A stretch of 29,235 nt of DNA. Source: a virus. Each line of letters opens with the position of its first letter. Position 1 is the stretch's first letter. The DNA is taken from positions 1 to 29,235 of IMG/VR virus record IMGVR_UViG_3300030339_000187. One strand, 5' to 3'. Positions 15,211 through 20,768 of the stretch are shown one piece after another. Under the pieces are notes generated by a model. It was not told the DNA's origin, ran no database searches, and saw nothing but the letters and a program-made list of their open reading frames with translations. Both the position numbers and the translations under genes were made by a program.

Positions 15211-15261
15211 GTTATTAGGCTCGTCCGCTTTCAGTTGTGAAGAACTGGAGGCGGGTTTTTC
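15211..15261 (+). ncRNA. Candidate small RNA (about 50 nt) ending in intrinsic terminator
   Basis: Expected transcription start about 15211, seven bases after the perfect -10. The RNA folds into CCGCTTTCAGTT (15225-15236), loop GTGAAG, AACTGGAGGCGG (15243-15254): 12 continuous pairs including two G-U pairs, then TTTTT (15256-15260). The fold and T-tract are oriented for the plus strand only. It is antisense to the leader between the small membrane protein gene and the SMC-like gene. It could regulate that mRNA or act in trans. No known family recognised. Confidence 0.6.
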
Positions 15262-15452
15262 TATTCCATGAACGATTTCAAGCAAAAATATGTACCTCCG
15301 ATCAATCCAGCGCCGGATAATATCACATAAAACAGGTATGGGCGGTAATCATCCAGCTGGGACAGATAGGCGATTGCAATTAGGCTTGTGAAGATCAATA
15401 TGTAGCAGAGGAATAGGAAAAATGGGTGGCGGGTTATGGGTTTATGCTTCAT
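15261..15452 (-). CDS. Small two-TM membrane protein (63 aa)
   Basis: 63 residues with two hydrophobic helices (about 11-29 and 38-57; FFLFLCYILIFTSLIAIAYL and LFYVILSGAGLIGGTYFCL). Starts inside the end of the PP-loop gene, with GAGGTG upstream. Its stop codon abuts the T-tract of the plus-strand small RNA terminator. Function unknown. Confidence 0.55.
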   Translation of the reverse strand: MKHKPITRHPFFLFLCYILIFTSLIAIAYLSQLDDYRPYLFYVILSGAGLIGGTYFCLKSFME

Positions 15453-16527
15453 GGGTTTTCACCTCAACATTTCCATTTCGTCTATTTGACTTGTAATCGT
15501 TGTACTGCTGGCGGTATCTATAACTGTCGCCAAACACGTTCCACGCGGCTTTTACCAAATTTGGCTCATATGGCCTTATCTTTTCTAAGTCCTCTACCGC
15601 TCTTGCCGATATGGAACAACCGCAACAGCCGGTTCGCGTTAGGCCGTATACCTCGTAAGCGTCTGAATATCTGATTTTGTAGTAATCTTTGTACCATTGT
15701 TTATCCGCGTCGGAAACATAAAACAAGGGTCGGAGCCTGTGTTTCCCGTCAGCTGATTCAGTAAAGCACATTGAAGTATTGTCCTGGCGCGGAACTGACC
15801 TCATGCCGCCCTCGTCCCGGCGCTCACCTGTGATTACCATATCAAACGACTTTTGTGCATTGTGAGCCACATTCTTTTTACAATATGTACAACACTTGTT
15901 GCTAACCTTAAATGGGATAGGGTTTTCCTTTATGAAGTCCAACATGTATTTTGATGAATTTATGACTAATTGTATTTTGGGCCGTGACTCGCCTTTAGAA
16001 TTGCACCCGCATAAAAAGTTGATTGTTGATTCGCATTTGGGATAACGCGCTTTCAATTCTGCTCGTTTCGCAATTTTGTCTTCTGCTTCGGCGTATTCAT
16101 CAGCGATTGATAGCGGAATGTTTTTGTTTTGAACACCCTCTAAACCGGCGGACATGATTTTGGATACAAACGGTATACCGTGTTCGCGCGTAGATTGTAC
16201 TATTCCCTTTTTGGGTCGGTGTTCGGTGACTGTGACGCCATACTGTTTTTCTACCTCGCGAACGTGGCGCTTTATTGCCTCCATCTCAAGTCCGGTATTG
16301 AAAAAGCAGTATTGCACGGGCGGAAGATCAAATATTTTGCGTACCATCTCGATCATATGTAACATGATATCGCTGTCGCTTCCGCCAGAGTATGAGCAAA
16401 TTGCGTTCGGATGTTCTACCAACCTTTTAGCGATTATGCTTTTGATTGCTTCAAATTTATGTGGAGCGTCAAAGTCTGCATACGCTGGACGGTCTGTATA
16501 TACTTTGCTTTTATATGTGTCTTTCAT
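15442..16527 (-). CDS. PAPS reductase/PP-loop superfamily enzyme (DndC-like)
   Basis: 361 residues. PP-loop SYSGGSDSD (45-53) activates a substrate with ATP; FFNTGLEM (75-82) is the second motif of the PAPS reductase superfamily. Two Cys groups, Cys212/213/216 (CCTYC) and Cys301/302/304 (CCGC), could ligate an iron-sulfur cluster as in DndC and related sulfur-transfer enzymes. Phages frequently carry such genes; possible roles are sulfur modification of DNA or tRNA, or true sulfate assimilation. No dndB/D/E-like genes are in this window, so a phosphorothioation system is not supported. Followed by overlapping small membrane gene. Confidence 0.8.
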   Translation of the reverse strand: MKDTYKSKVYTDRPAYADFDAPHKFEAIKSIIAKRLVEHPNAICSYSGGSDSDIMLHMIEMVRKIFDLPPVQYCFFNTGLEMEAIKRHVREVEKQYGVTVTEHRPKKGIVQSTREHGIPFVSKIMSAGLEGVQNKNIPLSIADEYAEAEDKIAKRAELKARYPKCESTINFLCGCNSKGESRPKIQLVINSSKYMLDFIKENPIPFKVSNKCCTYCKKNVAHNAQKSFDMVITGERRDEGGMRSVPRQDNTSMCFTESADGKHRLRPLFYVSDADKQWYKDYYKIRYSDAYEVYGLTRTGCCGCSISARAVEDLEKIRPYEPNLVKAAWNVFGDSYRYRQQYNDYKSNRRNGNVEVKTHEA

Positions 16528-16679
16528 TTCCCAAACAGCCTCCTTGCACTCCGGCTTCTAATTTTGCCGTGGATGCGGAATAACGACTTGCCTGTTGAAA
16601 ATTTGAAGTCTCCGAAATATTGCCCGCCGATTCCAACTGCGGTGCCTAACAACTGTGCTAAAAGTCCTTTTGGTTTCAT
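16524..16679 (-). CDS. Short basic protein (51 aa)
   Basis: 51 residues, MKPKGLLAQLLGTAVGIGGQ at the start and a strongly basic C-terminus (FRIHGKIRSRSARRLFGK). The frame is bounded by a textbook ribosome site (AGGAGG, eight bases before the ATG) and by an ATGA overlap with the PP-loop gene. A short amphipathic or membrane-interacting segment (residues 5-20) precedes the basic tail. Function unknown. Confidence 0.6.
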   Translation of the reverse strand: MKPKGLLAQLLGTAVGIGGQYFGDFKFSTGKSLFRIHGKIRSRSARRLFGK

Positions 16680-16681
16680 TT

Positions 16682-16903
16682 TTATAACCTCCTGAAATAG
16701 TCAGCTTGCTCGCCGTCAACCCATTTAACAATCAACTTAGTCGGAGCAGCTATACCCTCAGAATATCTAGGCTCAATGCTCACAGACGCTTGAATTATTT
16801 CGATCTGCTTATGGCTTTTTTCACAATCCTTTATGTCTTCTTGATTGTCAGATCGGTTTCCACAGTATTCACAGGTGTAAGTGGTTACAATTGACACTTT
16901 CAT
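16682..16903 (-). CDS. Zinc-finger-like small protein (73 aa)
   Basis: 73 residues. YTCEYCGNRSDNQEDIKDCE gives Cys11 and Cys14, with Cys27 and His31 further on: a C2-CH zinc-finger-like layout. The rest is a small beta-rich region. Start follows AAAGGA; the end of the gene contains the ribosome site of the next one, so the two are translated together. First gene after a 281-base intergenic region. Confidence 0.6.
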   Translation of the reverse strand: MKVSIVTTYTCEYCGNRSDNQEDIKDCEKSHKQIEIIQASVSIEPRYSEGIAAPTKLIVKWVDGEQADYFRRL

Positions 16904-16964
16904 TGTTTTTTATCCTTTCTTATTTTGGTTCGGCTAACATTTTTGACCTGACCTCACCTCCAAC

Positions 16965-16982
16965 TTTCAATCTAAATTGAAA
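16965..16982. repeat. Inverted repeat TTTCAAT-CTAA-ATTGAAA
   Basis: Perfect 7-bp arms around CTAA in the AT-rich leader of the minus-strand operon. A half copy, TTTCAATCT, recurs at 17069-17077, about 104 bases away. This could be a regulator binding site or an mRNA hairpin; it has no T-tract to act as a terminator on the minus strand. Confidence 0.45.
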
Positions 16983-17028
16983 ATAAATAAAAATTTTATA
17001 GAAATTTTCCAAAATCCATTTGCATTAT

Positions 17029-17056
17029 TTTGTAGATTATGGTATTATGCTGTCAA
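17029..17056 (-). promoter_or_regulatory. Candidate early promoter, minus strand
   Basis: Minus-strand TTGACA (17056-17051), 16-bp spacer, TACAAA (17034-17029). The -35 is perfect; the -10 is poor, suggesting a regulated or weak promoter. It would serve the run of genes from 16903 leftward. The rest of the 16904-17184 gap is AT-rich and holds only the inverted repeat, a possible plus-strand promoter and the hairpin at 17105-17125. Confidence 0.35.
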
Positions 17057-17104
17057 TAAAGGTTGTATTTTCAATCTTTGTAAATCACTCCCCTTTTCAT
17101 CTTG

Positions 17105-17134
17105 CCGCTCTTGACTCAAGGGCGGTATTTCTTT
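17105..17134 (+). terminator. Hairpin followed by T-rich tail, plus strand
   Basis: CCGCTCTTG (17105-17113), loop ACT, CAAGGGCGG (17117-17125): nine pairs with one G-U, followed by TATTTCTTT. It is oriented as a plus-strand terminator. Upstream on the same strand, TTGCAT (17020-17025), 17 bp and extended -10 TGGTATTAT (17040-17048) could produce an 80-base RNA. No plus-strand gene is present. Confidence 0.45.
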
Positions 17135-17184
17135 GTCACCTCCATCCATAAAATCCGATTTGCAGGAGTAGGGACAGCAGGCGG

Positions 17185-17433
17185 TTAAGCAGTTTTTTCA
17201 TTGGGCTTGGCCTCCGAAGTGCTCTGATTGCTAGGATTTGTCTTTTGCCTATCAATCCATGACATTAAATCATCCTTGCTGACGGACCATTTCCTGTCGC
17301 CGTTTTTGAAAGCAGGGAACTTTCCTTTCTGCGCATCTTTTTTCAAGCACTCATAATTTCGCCCCAGAATCACACAGGCCAGTGCCAGATCAATAATCAC
17401 GGGGATTTGATTCCAGTTTGTAAATGTCTTCAT
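17185..17433 (-). CDS. Excisionase-family / MerR-like HTH protein
   Basis: 82 residues. IDLALACVILGRNYECLKKD followed by GKFPAFKNGDRKWSVSKDDL and MSWID is the winged helix-turn-helix pattern of excisionase-family (HTH_17) proteins: recognition helix, wing with the conserved basic pocket, then the final helix. It may be the phage Xis, bending DNA at attP, or a small transcription regulator. The ATG at 17433 follows GGGAG; a TTG one codon earlier is less likely. Overlaps the stop of the Rha gene. Confidence 0.7.
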   Translation of the reverse strand: MKTFTNWNQIPVIIDLALACVILGRNYECLKKDAQKGKFPAFKNGDRKWSVSKDDLMSWIDRQKTNPSNQSTSEAKPNEKTA

Positions 17434-18086
17434 CAACTCACTCTCCCGACCATCAGCCGTTCGGATAAAAGCGCTTTTATCTGCTGATAATCCATCCCAA
17501 GTTCATACAGGGTTGCGATTTTGCTCTGTACTTTGGCAATGGAGGCAATCTCTTCGGCGGCCATGTAGTCAATGGCGGTTGCGTTGGGTTCTGCCCCGCG
17601 ATCTTTGCGGAGGGTAGAGGCAATCTTGCCAGTGACAATTTTATACGCCAGATCGGTATACTGCTTAAACGCCCACTTGCTGTGTTCAGGGTTCTCTTGG
17701 ATAACATCGGTAAGTTCTCGGCGAATTGGTTTGAGTTCCTGCCGGTATGCTTTGCGGTTGAAGAGTTCTTGCTTCATGGCGAAAAACGCTTTGACGAGGT
17801 TAACCTTGAATTCAATTACCGGCTCGGTGTTTTTTAAGAAAGTGATCAGCAGGGTTGCTTGCTCTTCGTTCAAGCGATAAATTTTAACTTCCTGAACTCC
17901 ACCTTTTGTTTGGGAGGGTCGCATTTCAAATGATACCCTTCCGAATCTTTCAAGCTGGTTAATGTGCTTTTCAATCAATAAGTAAACAGAGCGATTTGCG
18001 ATGTTAGCAGATTGTGCGATAACATCAGATGTAGTAAATGGGATTGCTTTGACGCAATTTGGTTCGAGAAATACAAGATCGTTCAT
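17433..18086 (-). CDS. Rha family phage regulatory protein
   Basis: 217 residues. VIAQSANIANRSVYLLIEKH (about residues 22-41) followed by GGVQEVKIYRLNEEQATLLITFLKN and VIEFKVNLVKAFFAMK is the classic Rha (pRha) N-terminal domain, a winged helix-like DNA-binding unit. The C-terminal half is helical and unassigned (ELKPIRRELTDVIQ onward). Rha proteins of lambdoid phages interfere with infection of hosts lacking integration host factor and act as early regulators. Start follows AAGGAG, overlapping the upstream stop (TGATG). Confidence 0.85.
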   Translation of the reverse strand: MNDLVFLEPNCVKAIPFTTSDVIAQSANIANRSVYLLIEKHINQLERFGRVSFEMRPSQTKGGVQEVKIYRLNEEQATLLITFLKNTEPVIEFKVNLVKAFFAMKQELFNRKAYRQELKPIRRELTDVIQENPEHSKWAFKQYTDLAYKIVTGKIASTLRKDRGAEPNATAIDYMAAEEIASIAKVQSKIATLYELGMDYQQIKALLSERLMVGRVS

Positions 18087-18289
18087 CAGTCCACATCTCC
18101 TTCCTCGGTGATGTATTCAAGGTTGTCTGCTGCATATGTAACGGCTTTGCTAGCAACCTTTGATATTGACATTCCGGATTCATTCGCCATATCAACCAGT
18201 GCATCATATGCTTCTTTAGTCACTCTGACCGATGGGAACTTTGCGTCGCTGTGCAGGAGCTTGGGGCGGTGTAGTTTGAATTTTTGCAT
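18086..18289 (-). CDS. Ribbon-helix-helix (Arc/CopG-like) protein
   Basis: 67 residues. The stretch FPSVRVTKEAYDALVDMANE followed by SGMSISKVASKAVTYAADNL is a beta-strand plus two helices, as in Arc/CopG DNA-binding proteins (G-x-S between the helices). Likely a small dimeric repressor of early genes, co-translated with Rha. Start ATG with AAAGGAG nine bases upstream. It faces the divergent DUF2513 gene across a 58-base gap. Confidence 0.75.
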   Translation of the reverse strand: MQKFKLHRPKLLHSDAKFPSVRVTKEAYDALVDMANESGMSISKVASKAVTYAADNLEYITEEGDVD

Positions 18290-18305
18290 GAGGGTTGCTC
18301 CTTTC

Positions 18306-18334
18306 TTGATTTATTCGGGGATAAGTGGTAGAAT
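18306..18334 (+). promoter_or_regulatory. Promoter of the DUF2513 gene
   Basis: TTGATT (18306-18311), 17-bp spacer, TAGAAT (18329-18334). The 18325-18345 block is nearly the same as 19100-19120 in front of the KTSC gene: GTGGTAGAAT, then TTAG versus CTAG, then GGGAAAG versus TGGAAAG. Confidence 0.65.
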
Positions 18335-18347
18335 TTAGGGGAAAGGG

Positions 18348-18797
18348 ATGAATAATATGAAACTAAACCTTGATTGTATCCGCGACATATTAATAGTCAT
18401 TGAAAATGAGCAGCAGATGGAATTCATCGACCAATCATTTGTTGGCGAACCAGATGATGAATCGGGTATGCTTTTATCTGGTCGGCCCAAGGCCATGTAC
18501 AGCGACGAGTTGCTAAAAAACGAAAACCTTAAAAAATACACTCCCGACGACATTCTATATAGCATTAGACAAATGATCGAGAACGGATTACTTGACGATG
18601 ATGACGAGACGATTACGTGTGGGATAACTATATATTGCATATCAGATATCACCCCTCACGGTCATGAATTCATATCAAATCTTCAAAGCTCTAATGCTTG
18701 GGAAAAACTGAAATCCAAATTAAAAGTCATTGGCGGGGCCTCTTTGACAGTGATTGCTAAAATTGCAGCAGAAGAAGCTATTAAACATTTGATTTGA
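18348..18797 (+). CDS. DUF2513 family protein
   Basis: 149 residues. MKLNLDCIRDILIVIE, the internal YTPDDILYSIRQMIENGLL, and DITPHGHEFISNLQSSNAWE near residues 103-122 match DUF2513, a phage-related winged-helix-like family. It probably acts on transcription or as a host-interaction factor; function unestablished. The ATG at 18348 has AGGGG six bases upstream; a second ATG at 18357, where the family motif begins, has AAAGGG nine bases upstream and is equally possible. Single plus-strand gene among minus-strand genes. Confidence 0.8.
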   Translation: MNNMKLNLDCIRDILIVIENEQQMEFIDQSFVGEPDDESGMLLSGRPKAMYSDELLKNENLKKYTPDDILYSIRQMIENGLLDDDDETITCGITIYCISDITPHGHEFISNLQSSNAWEKLKSKLKVIGGASLTVIAKIAAEEAIKHLI

Positions 18798-19035
18798 CAA
18801 CTTCATCCCACATGATCTTGCAATCTTTACTTCCCAGTTTAGATTCTGACACAATCCGCTTTACGACCTCCATCCCGTTATAAAATTCTTGGATATCTTT
18901 TGTGTTAAAATAGCAGACCATGTCCCTGCTTAAAACGCTCAATATGTCGGCGGCCAGTAGCGCAGGGATTTCATGCTTTTTTAGAACATCAAGGATTTCT
19001 TGCTTGATTAGATGCGTTTTGTTTTCGTTTTCCAC
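18781..19035 (-). CDS. Hypothetical helical protein (84 aa)
   Basis: 84 residues from a GTG at 19035 with AAGGAGG eight bases upstream; the frame stays open to 19212, but that would cross the promoter of the KTSC gene. Helical protein of unknown function, with KHEIPALLAADILSVLSRD and EFYNGMEVVKRIVSESK segments. Its 3' end overlaps the convergent DUF2513 gene by 17 bases. Confidence 0.6.
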   Translation of the reverse strand: MENENKTHLIKQEILDVLKKHEIPALLAADILSVLSRDMVCYFNTKDIQEFYNGMEVVKRIVSESKLGSKDCKIMWDEVVKSNV

Positions 19036-19080
19036 GGTTGTTTCCTCCTTTCTGAGCTTCGTTCGTTGGTTGGGGGTTTC

Positions 19081-19109
19081 TTGATATTTCCTGTTGTGTG
19101 TGGTAGAAT
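19081..19109 (+). promoter_or_regulatory. Promoter of the KTSC gene
   Basis: TTGATA (19081-19086), 17-bp spacer, TAGAAT (19104-19109). Shares TTGATATTT and TGTTGTG with the promoter at 4218-4245, and the downstream GTGGTAGAAT block with the promoter at 18306-18334. Confidence 0.7.
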
Positions 19110-19138
19110 CTAGTGGAAAGAAGTGATTGTATTTGGAT

Positions 19139-19339
19139 ATGAAAGAAGTTTGTTCGACGAATATTAAAGCGGTTGGGTATGAAAACGGGAAGCTAATAAT
19201 TGAATTTAACACAGGCGGGGCGTATGCTTATCAAGATGTTCCAGAGAGTGTATACCTTGGATTTATGGTGGCCGGGTCGAAGGGTGGTTATTACGATGCT
19301 CATATCAAAGGCAAGTACCGATCAACAAGAGTTGGCTAA
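19139..19339 (+). CDS. KTSC domain protein
   Basis: 66 residues. STNIKAVGYENGKLIIEFNT followed by GGAYAYQDVPESVYLGFMVA, then SKGGYYDAHIKGKY, is the KTSC domain, a small module named for its Lys-Thr-Ser-Cys pattern and found in phage and RNA-associated proteins. In-frame TTG codons at 19127 and 19133 are alternative starts, and spacing from GGAAAG favours one of them. Its stop overlaps the convergent 55-residue gene. Function unknown. Confidence 0.8.
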   Translation: MKEVCSTNIKAVGYENGKLIIEFNTGGAYAYQDVPESVYLGFMVAGSKGGYYDAHIKGKYRSTRVG

Positions 19340-19503
19340 TCAGTAATAACCAAGATAACGGCTGGCCCTGTTTCATACATACCTTCGCTTACTGTGGTAA
19401 CTCCGAACTTTTCGTAAGGCCCTACCAAAAACTTATGTACAGCCTCACGCTTTGAAAGTTCTTCCACCAATTCTTTTGTGGGGGATTTTTTAAGATCGCT
19501 CAT
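19336..19503 (-). CDS. Hypothetical small protein (55 aa)
   Basis: 55 residues (MSDLKKSPTKELVEELSKRE at the start, ending VILVITD). The frame is supported by AAAGGAG six bases before the ATG, by its overlap with the upstream gene, and by an uninterrupted alpha/beta pattern. The C-terminal strand-loop-strand (FLVGPYEKFGV, then GPAVILVITD) resembles small phage proteins of unknown role. It runs convergently into the KTSC gene. Confidence 0.6.
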   Translation of the reverse strand: MSDLKKSPTKELVEELSKREAVHKFLVGPYEKFGVTTVSEGMYETGPAVILVITD

Positions 19504-19687
19504 TAGCTACTCCTTTCTTTTGGAAAATTAAATAACCGTCCATCTTTTTGACCACAATATCTTCCCGAACCATTGTTTCCAAACAGCTACTTCTCGGTTG
19601 CTGCTTGTCCTGTATTCCGAGTAACAGGTACATGGGAAAAACCACTTTATGAATTTTATAAGGCATTCCTCCTTTCTGCGTTTTCAT
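19490..19687 (-). CDS. Hypothetical small protein (65 aa)
   Basis: 65 residues, unrecognised. The ATG at 19687 has AAGGAG seven bases upstream. A second AGGAGG lies within the gene but too close to the next ATG to serve it. Downstream overlap of 14 bases with the 55-residue gene. Confidence 0.5.
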   Translation of the reverse strand: MKTQKGGMPYKIHKVVFPMYLLLGIQDKQQPRSSCLETMVREDIVVKKMDGYLIFQKKGVANERS

Positions 19688-19713
19688 TGGTTGCTCCTTT
19701 TTAAAAAGTAGGT

Positions 19714-19926
19714 TTAACTGGCGTTTTTTTCTCCTGCGTCAAAGAGATCCTCAAGTGAGATTTTACCTGGGAAAGCAGATTGAACTTTAAGCATCTCACC
19801 CCTAGTAAACTCCGAACGACCGTTTAACTTCATTAGCATTGTTTCGTACTTGATTTCACACTTTATTGCTAAATCTTTAATGGACATCCGTTGCCTCGCT
19901 CTCTCGATGTCGATTCTGACAAACAT
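19714..19926 (-). CDS. Cro-like HTH regulator
   Basis: 70 residues. RIDIERARQRMSIKDLAIKC followed by EIKYETMLMKLNG is a helix-turn-helix of the Cro/XRE type. It is divergent from the CI-like gene across a control region with three operators, and is the first gene of the minus-strand early operon, as Cro should be. The ATG at 19926 follows AGGAGG by eight bases; the frame opens with GTG three codons earlier, within the ribosome site. It likely represses the lysogeny promoter and switches to lytic growth. Confidence 0.75.
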   Translation of the reverse strand: MFVRIDIERARQRMSIKDLAIKCEIKYETMLMKLNGRSEFTRGEMLKVQSAFPGKISLEDLFDAGEKNAS

Positions 19927-19943
19927 TATTTTCACCTCCTAAA

Positions 19944-19957
19944 TACCATACATGGTA
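19944..19957. promoter_or_regulatory. Operator 1 (perfect palindrome)
   Basis: TACCATACATGGTA, a perfect 6-bp-arm palindrome, lies just upstream of the cro-like gene, between its ribosome site and the -10. With the operators at 19977 and 20019 it forms a set with consensus TACYWTRCAWRGTA, the kind of triple operator expected for a CI/Cro switch. Confidence 0.75.
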
Positions 19958-19970
19958 ATTCGTTGACATA

Positions 19971-19999
19971 ATAATATACCATGCAAAGTATATTGTCAA
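19971..19999 (-). promoter_or_regulatory. cro (lytic) promoter
   Basis: Minus-strand TTGACA (19999-19994), exactly 17 bp, TATTAT (19976-19971). Operator 2 (19977-19990) fills the spacer, so a bound repressor would directly block RNA polymerase. Confidence 0.8.
19977..19990. promoter_or_regulatory. Operator 2
   Basis: TACCATGCAAAGTA: imperfect copy of the operator palindrome with one conserved half site, located inside the spacer of the lytic promoter. Confidence 0.7.
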
Positions 20000-20018
20000 T
20001 AGGGGACAAAAAAATAAT

Positions 20019-20032
20019 TACTTTACATGGTA
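20019..20032. promoter_or_regulatory. Operator 3
   Basis: TACTTTACATGGTA: imperfect copy, with the conserved right half (ACATGGTA) shared with operator 1. It lies 9 bases upstream of the -35 of the CI promoter, where it could help activate or repress cI. Confidence 0.7.
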
Positions 20033-20040
20033 TTTAGTTA

Positions 20041-20068
20041 TTGCATATTAAAAATTATGTAGTATAAT
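20041..20068 (+). promoter_or_regulatory. Lysogeny (cI) promoter
   Basis: TTGCAT (20041-20046), 16-bp spacer, perfect TATAAT (20063-20068), then AAGGAGG before the cI start. The weak -35 next to operator 3 fits a promoter tuned by the bound repressor. Confidence 0.6.
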
Positions 20069-20099
20069 ATGGATATAGATGGTTAAGGAGGCATTATAA

Positions 20100-20747
20100 A
20101 TGACTTTTACTGAGAAATTAAACGGCTTAATGGTTAAAAAAGGTATAAATAGAAAGCAGCTGTCCGAACAGTCAGGAATACCATACATGACTATAATAAA
20201 TTTTTATGAAAAAGGGACAGAAAATGTAAAGCTATCCACCCTCAAAAAGCTGGCAATGTTTTTTGATGTTTCGCTTGACTATATAGCAGACGACAACGCC
20301 ATACTCAGCAGCAAGGCTACCCCTCAGGATTATGAAATTCCCATTGATCCCTCCAAATGGCACCCAATTCCGGTATATGATGGTATTGCCGCTGGTTCAC
20401 CAATATTCGCCGATGATTCGATTGCTGGTTACGAATATATTGATTGTACCGACCCGCTGGAGCACTTCATTCTGATGGTGCACGGTGACAGTATGATTAA
20501 CGCTCGCATATACGATGGAGACAGGGTCTTAATTCGCAGACAATCATGCGCAGAAGATGGGCAAGTTGTTGCTTGTCTTGTGAACGGAGACAGCGCCACA
20601 CTGAAAAGATATCATAGACAAGGCGATACAATCATTCTTCAACCCGAAAATTCCTCATATGCGCCTATTTTATTACCGACATCCGAATTTGACTCCGGGT
20701 ATGCAAGAATACTTGGGGTAGTTGAGCAAGTTATGTTTAAATTATAA
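20100..20747 (+). CDS. CI-like repressor (HTH-XRE plus S24 peptidase)
   Basis: 215 residues. Residues 4-60 are an XRE helix-turn-helix (RKQLSEQSGIPYMTIINFYE). Residues 88-215 are a LexA/CI S24 self-cleavage domain: cleavage site Ala98-Gly99 (IAAGSP), catalytic Ser131 (HGDSMIN) and Lys169 (SATLKRY). It represses lytic genes through the operators at 19944-20032 and should be inactivated by RecA-stimulated self-cleavage after DNA damage. ATG preceded by AAGGAGG. Followed by the DUF4428 gene, then integrase, on the same strand. Confidence 0.92.
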   Translation: MTFTEKLNGLMVKKGINRKQLSEQSGIPYMTIINFYEKGTENVKLSTLKKLAMFFDVSLDYIADDNAILSSKATPQDYEIPIDPSKWHPIPVYDGIAAGSPIFADDSIAGYEYIDCTDPLEHFILMVHGDSMINARIYDGDRVLIRRQSCAEDGQVVACLVNGDSATLKRYHRQGDTIILQPENSSYAPILLPTSEFDSGYARILGVVEQVMFKL

Positions 20748-20768
20748 TATTTTAAGGAGTGTGGCAAA

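Noticed and set aside
15442-16527. A complete DNA phosphorothioation (Dnd) system
   Set aside because: Only one DndC-like enzyme is visible; no DndB, DndD or DndE-like genes. The SMC-like ATPase at 13742-15175 has recombination neighbours and does not look like DndD.
19036-19212. N-terminal extension of the 84-residue protein (to 143 residues)
   Set aside because: It runs antisense through the KTSC promoter and gene start; a GTG with AAGGAGG spacing is a better start.
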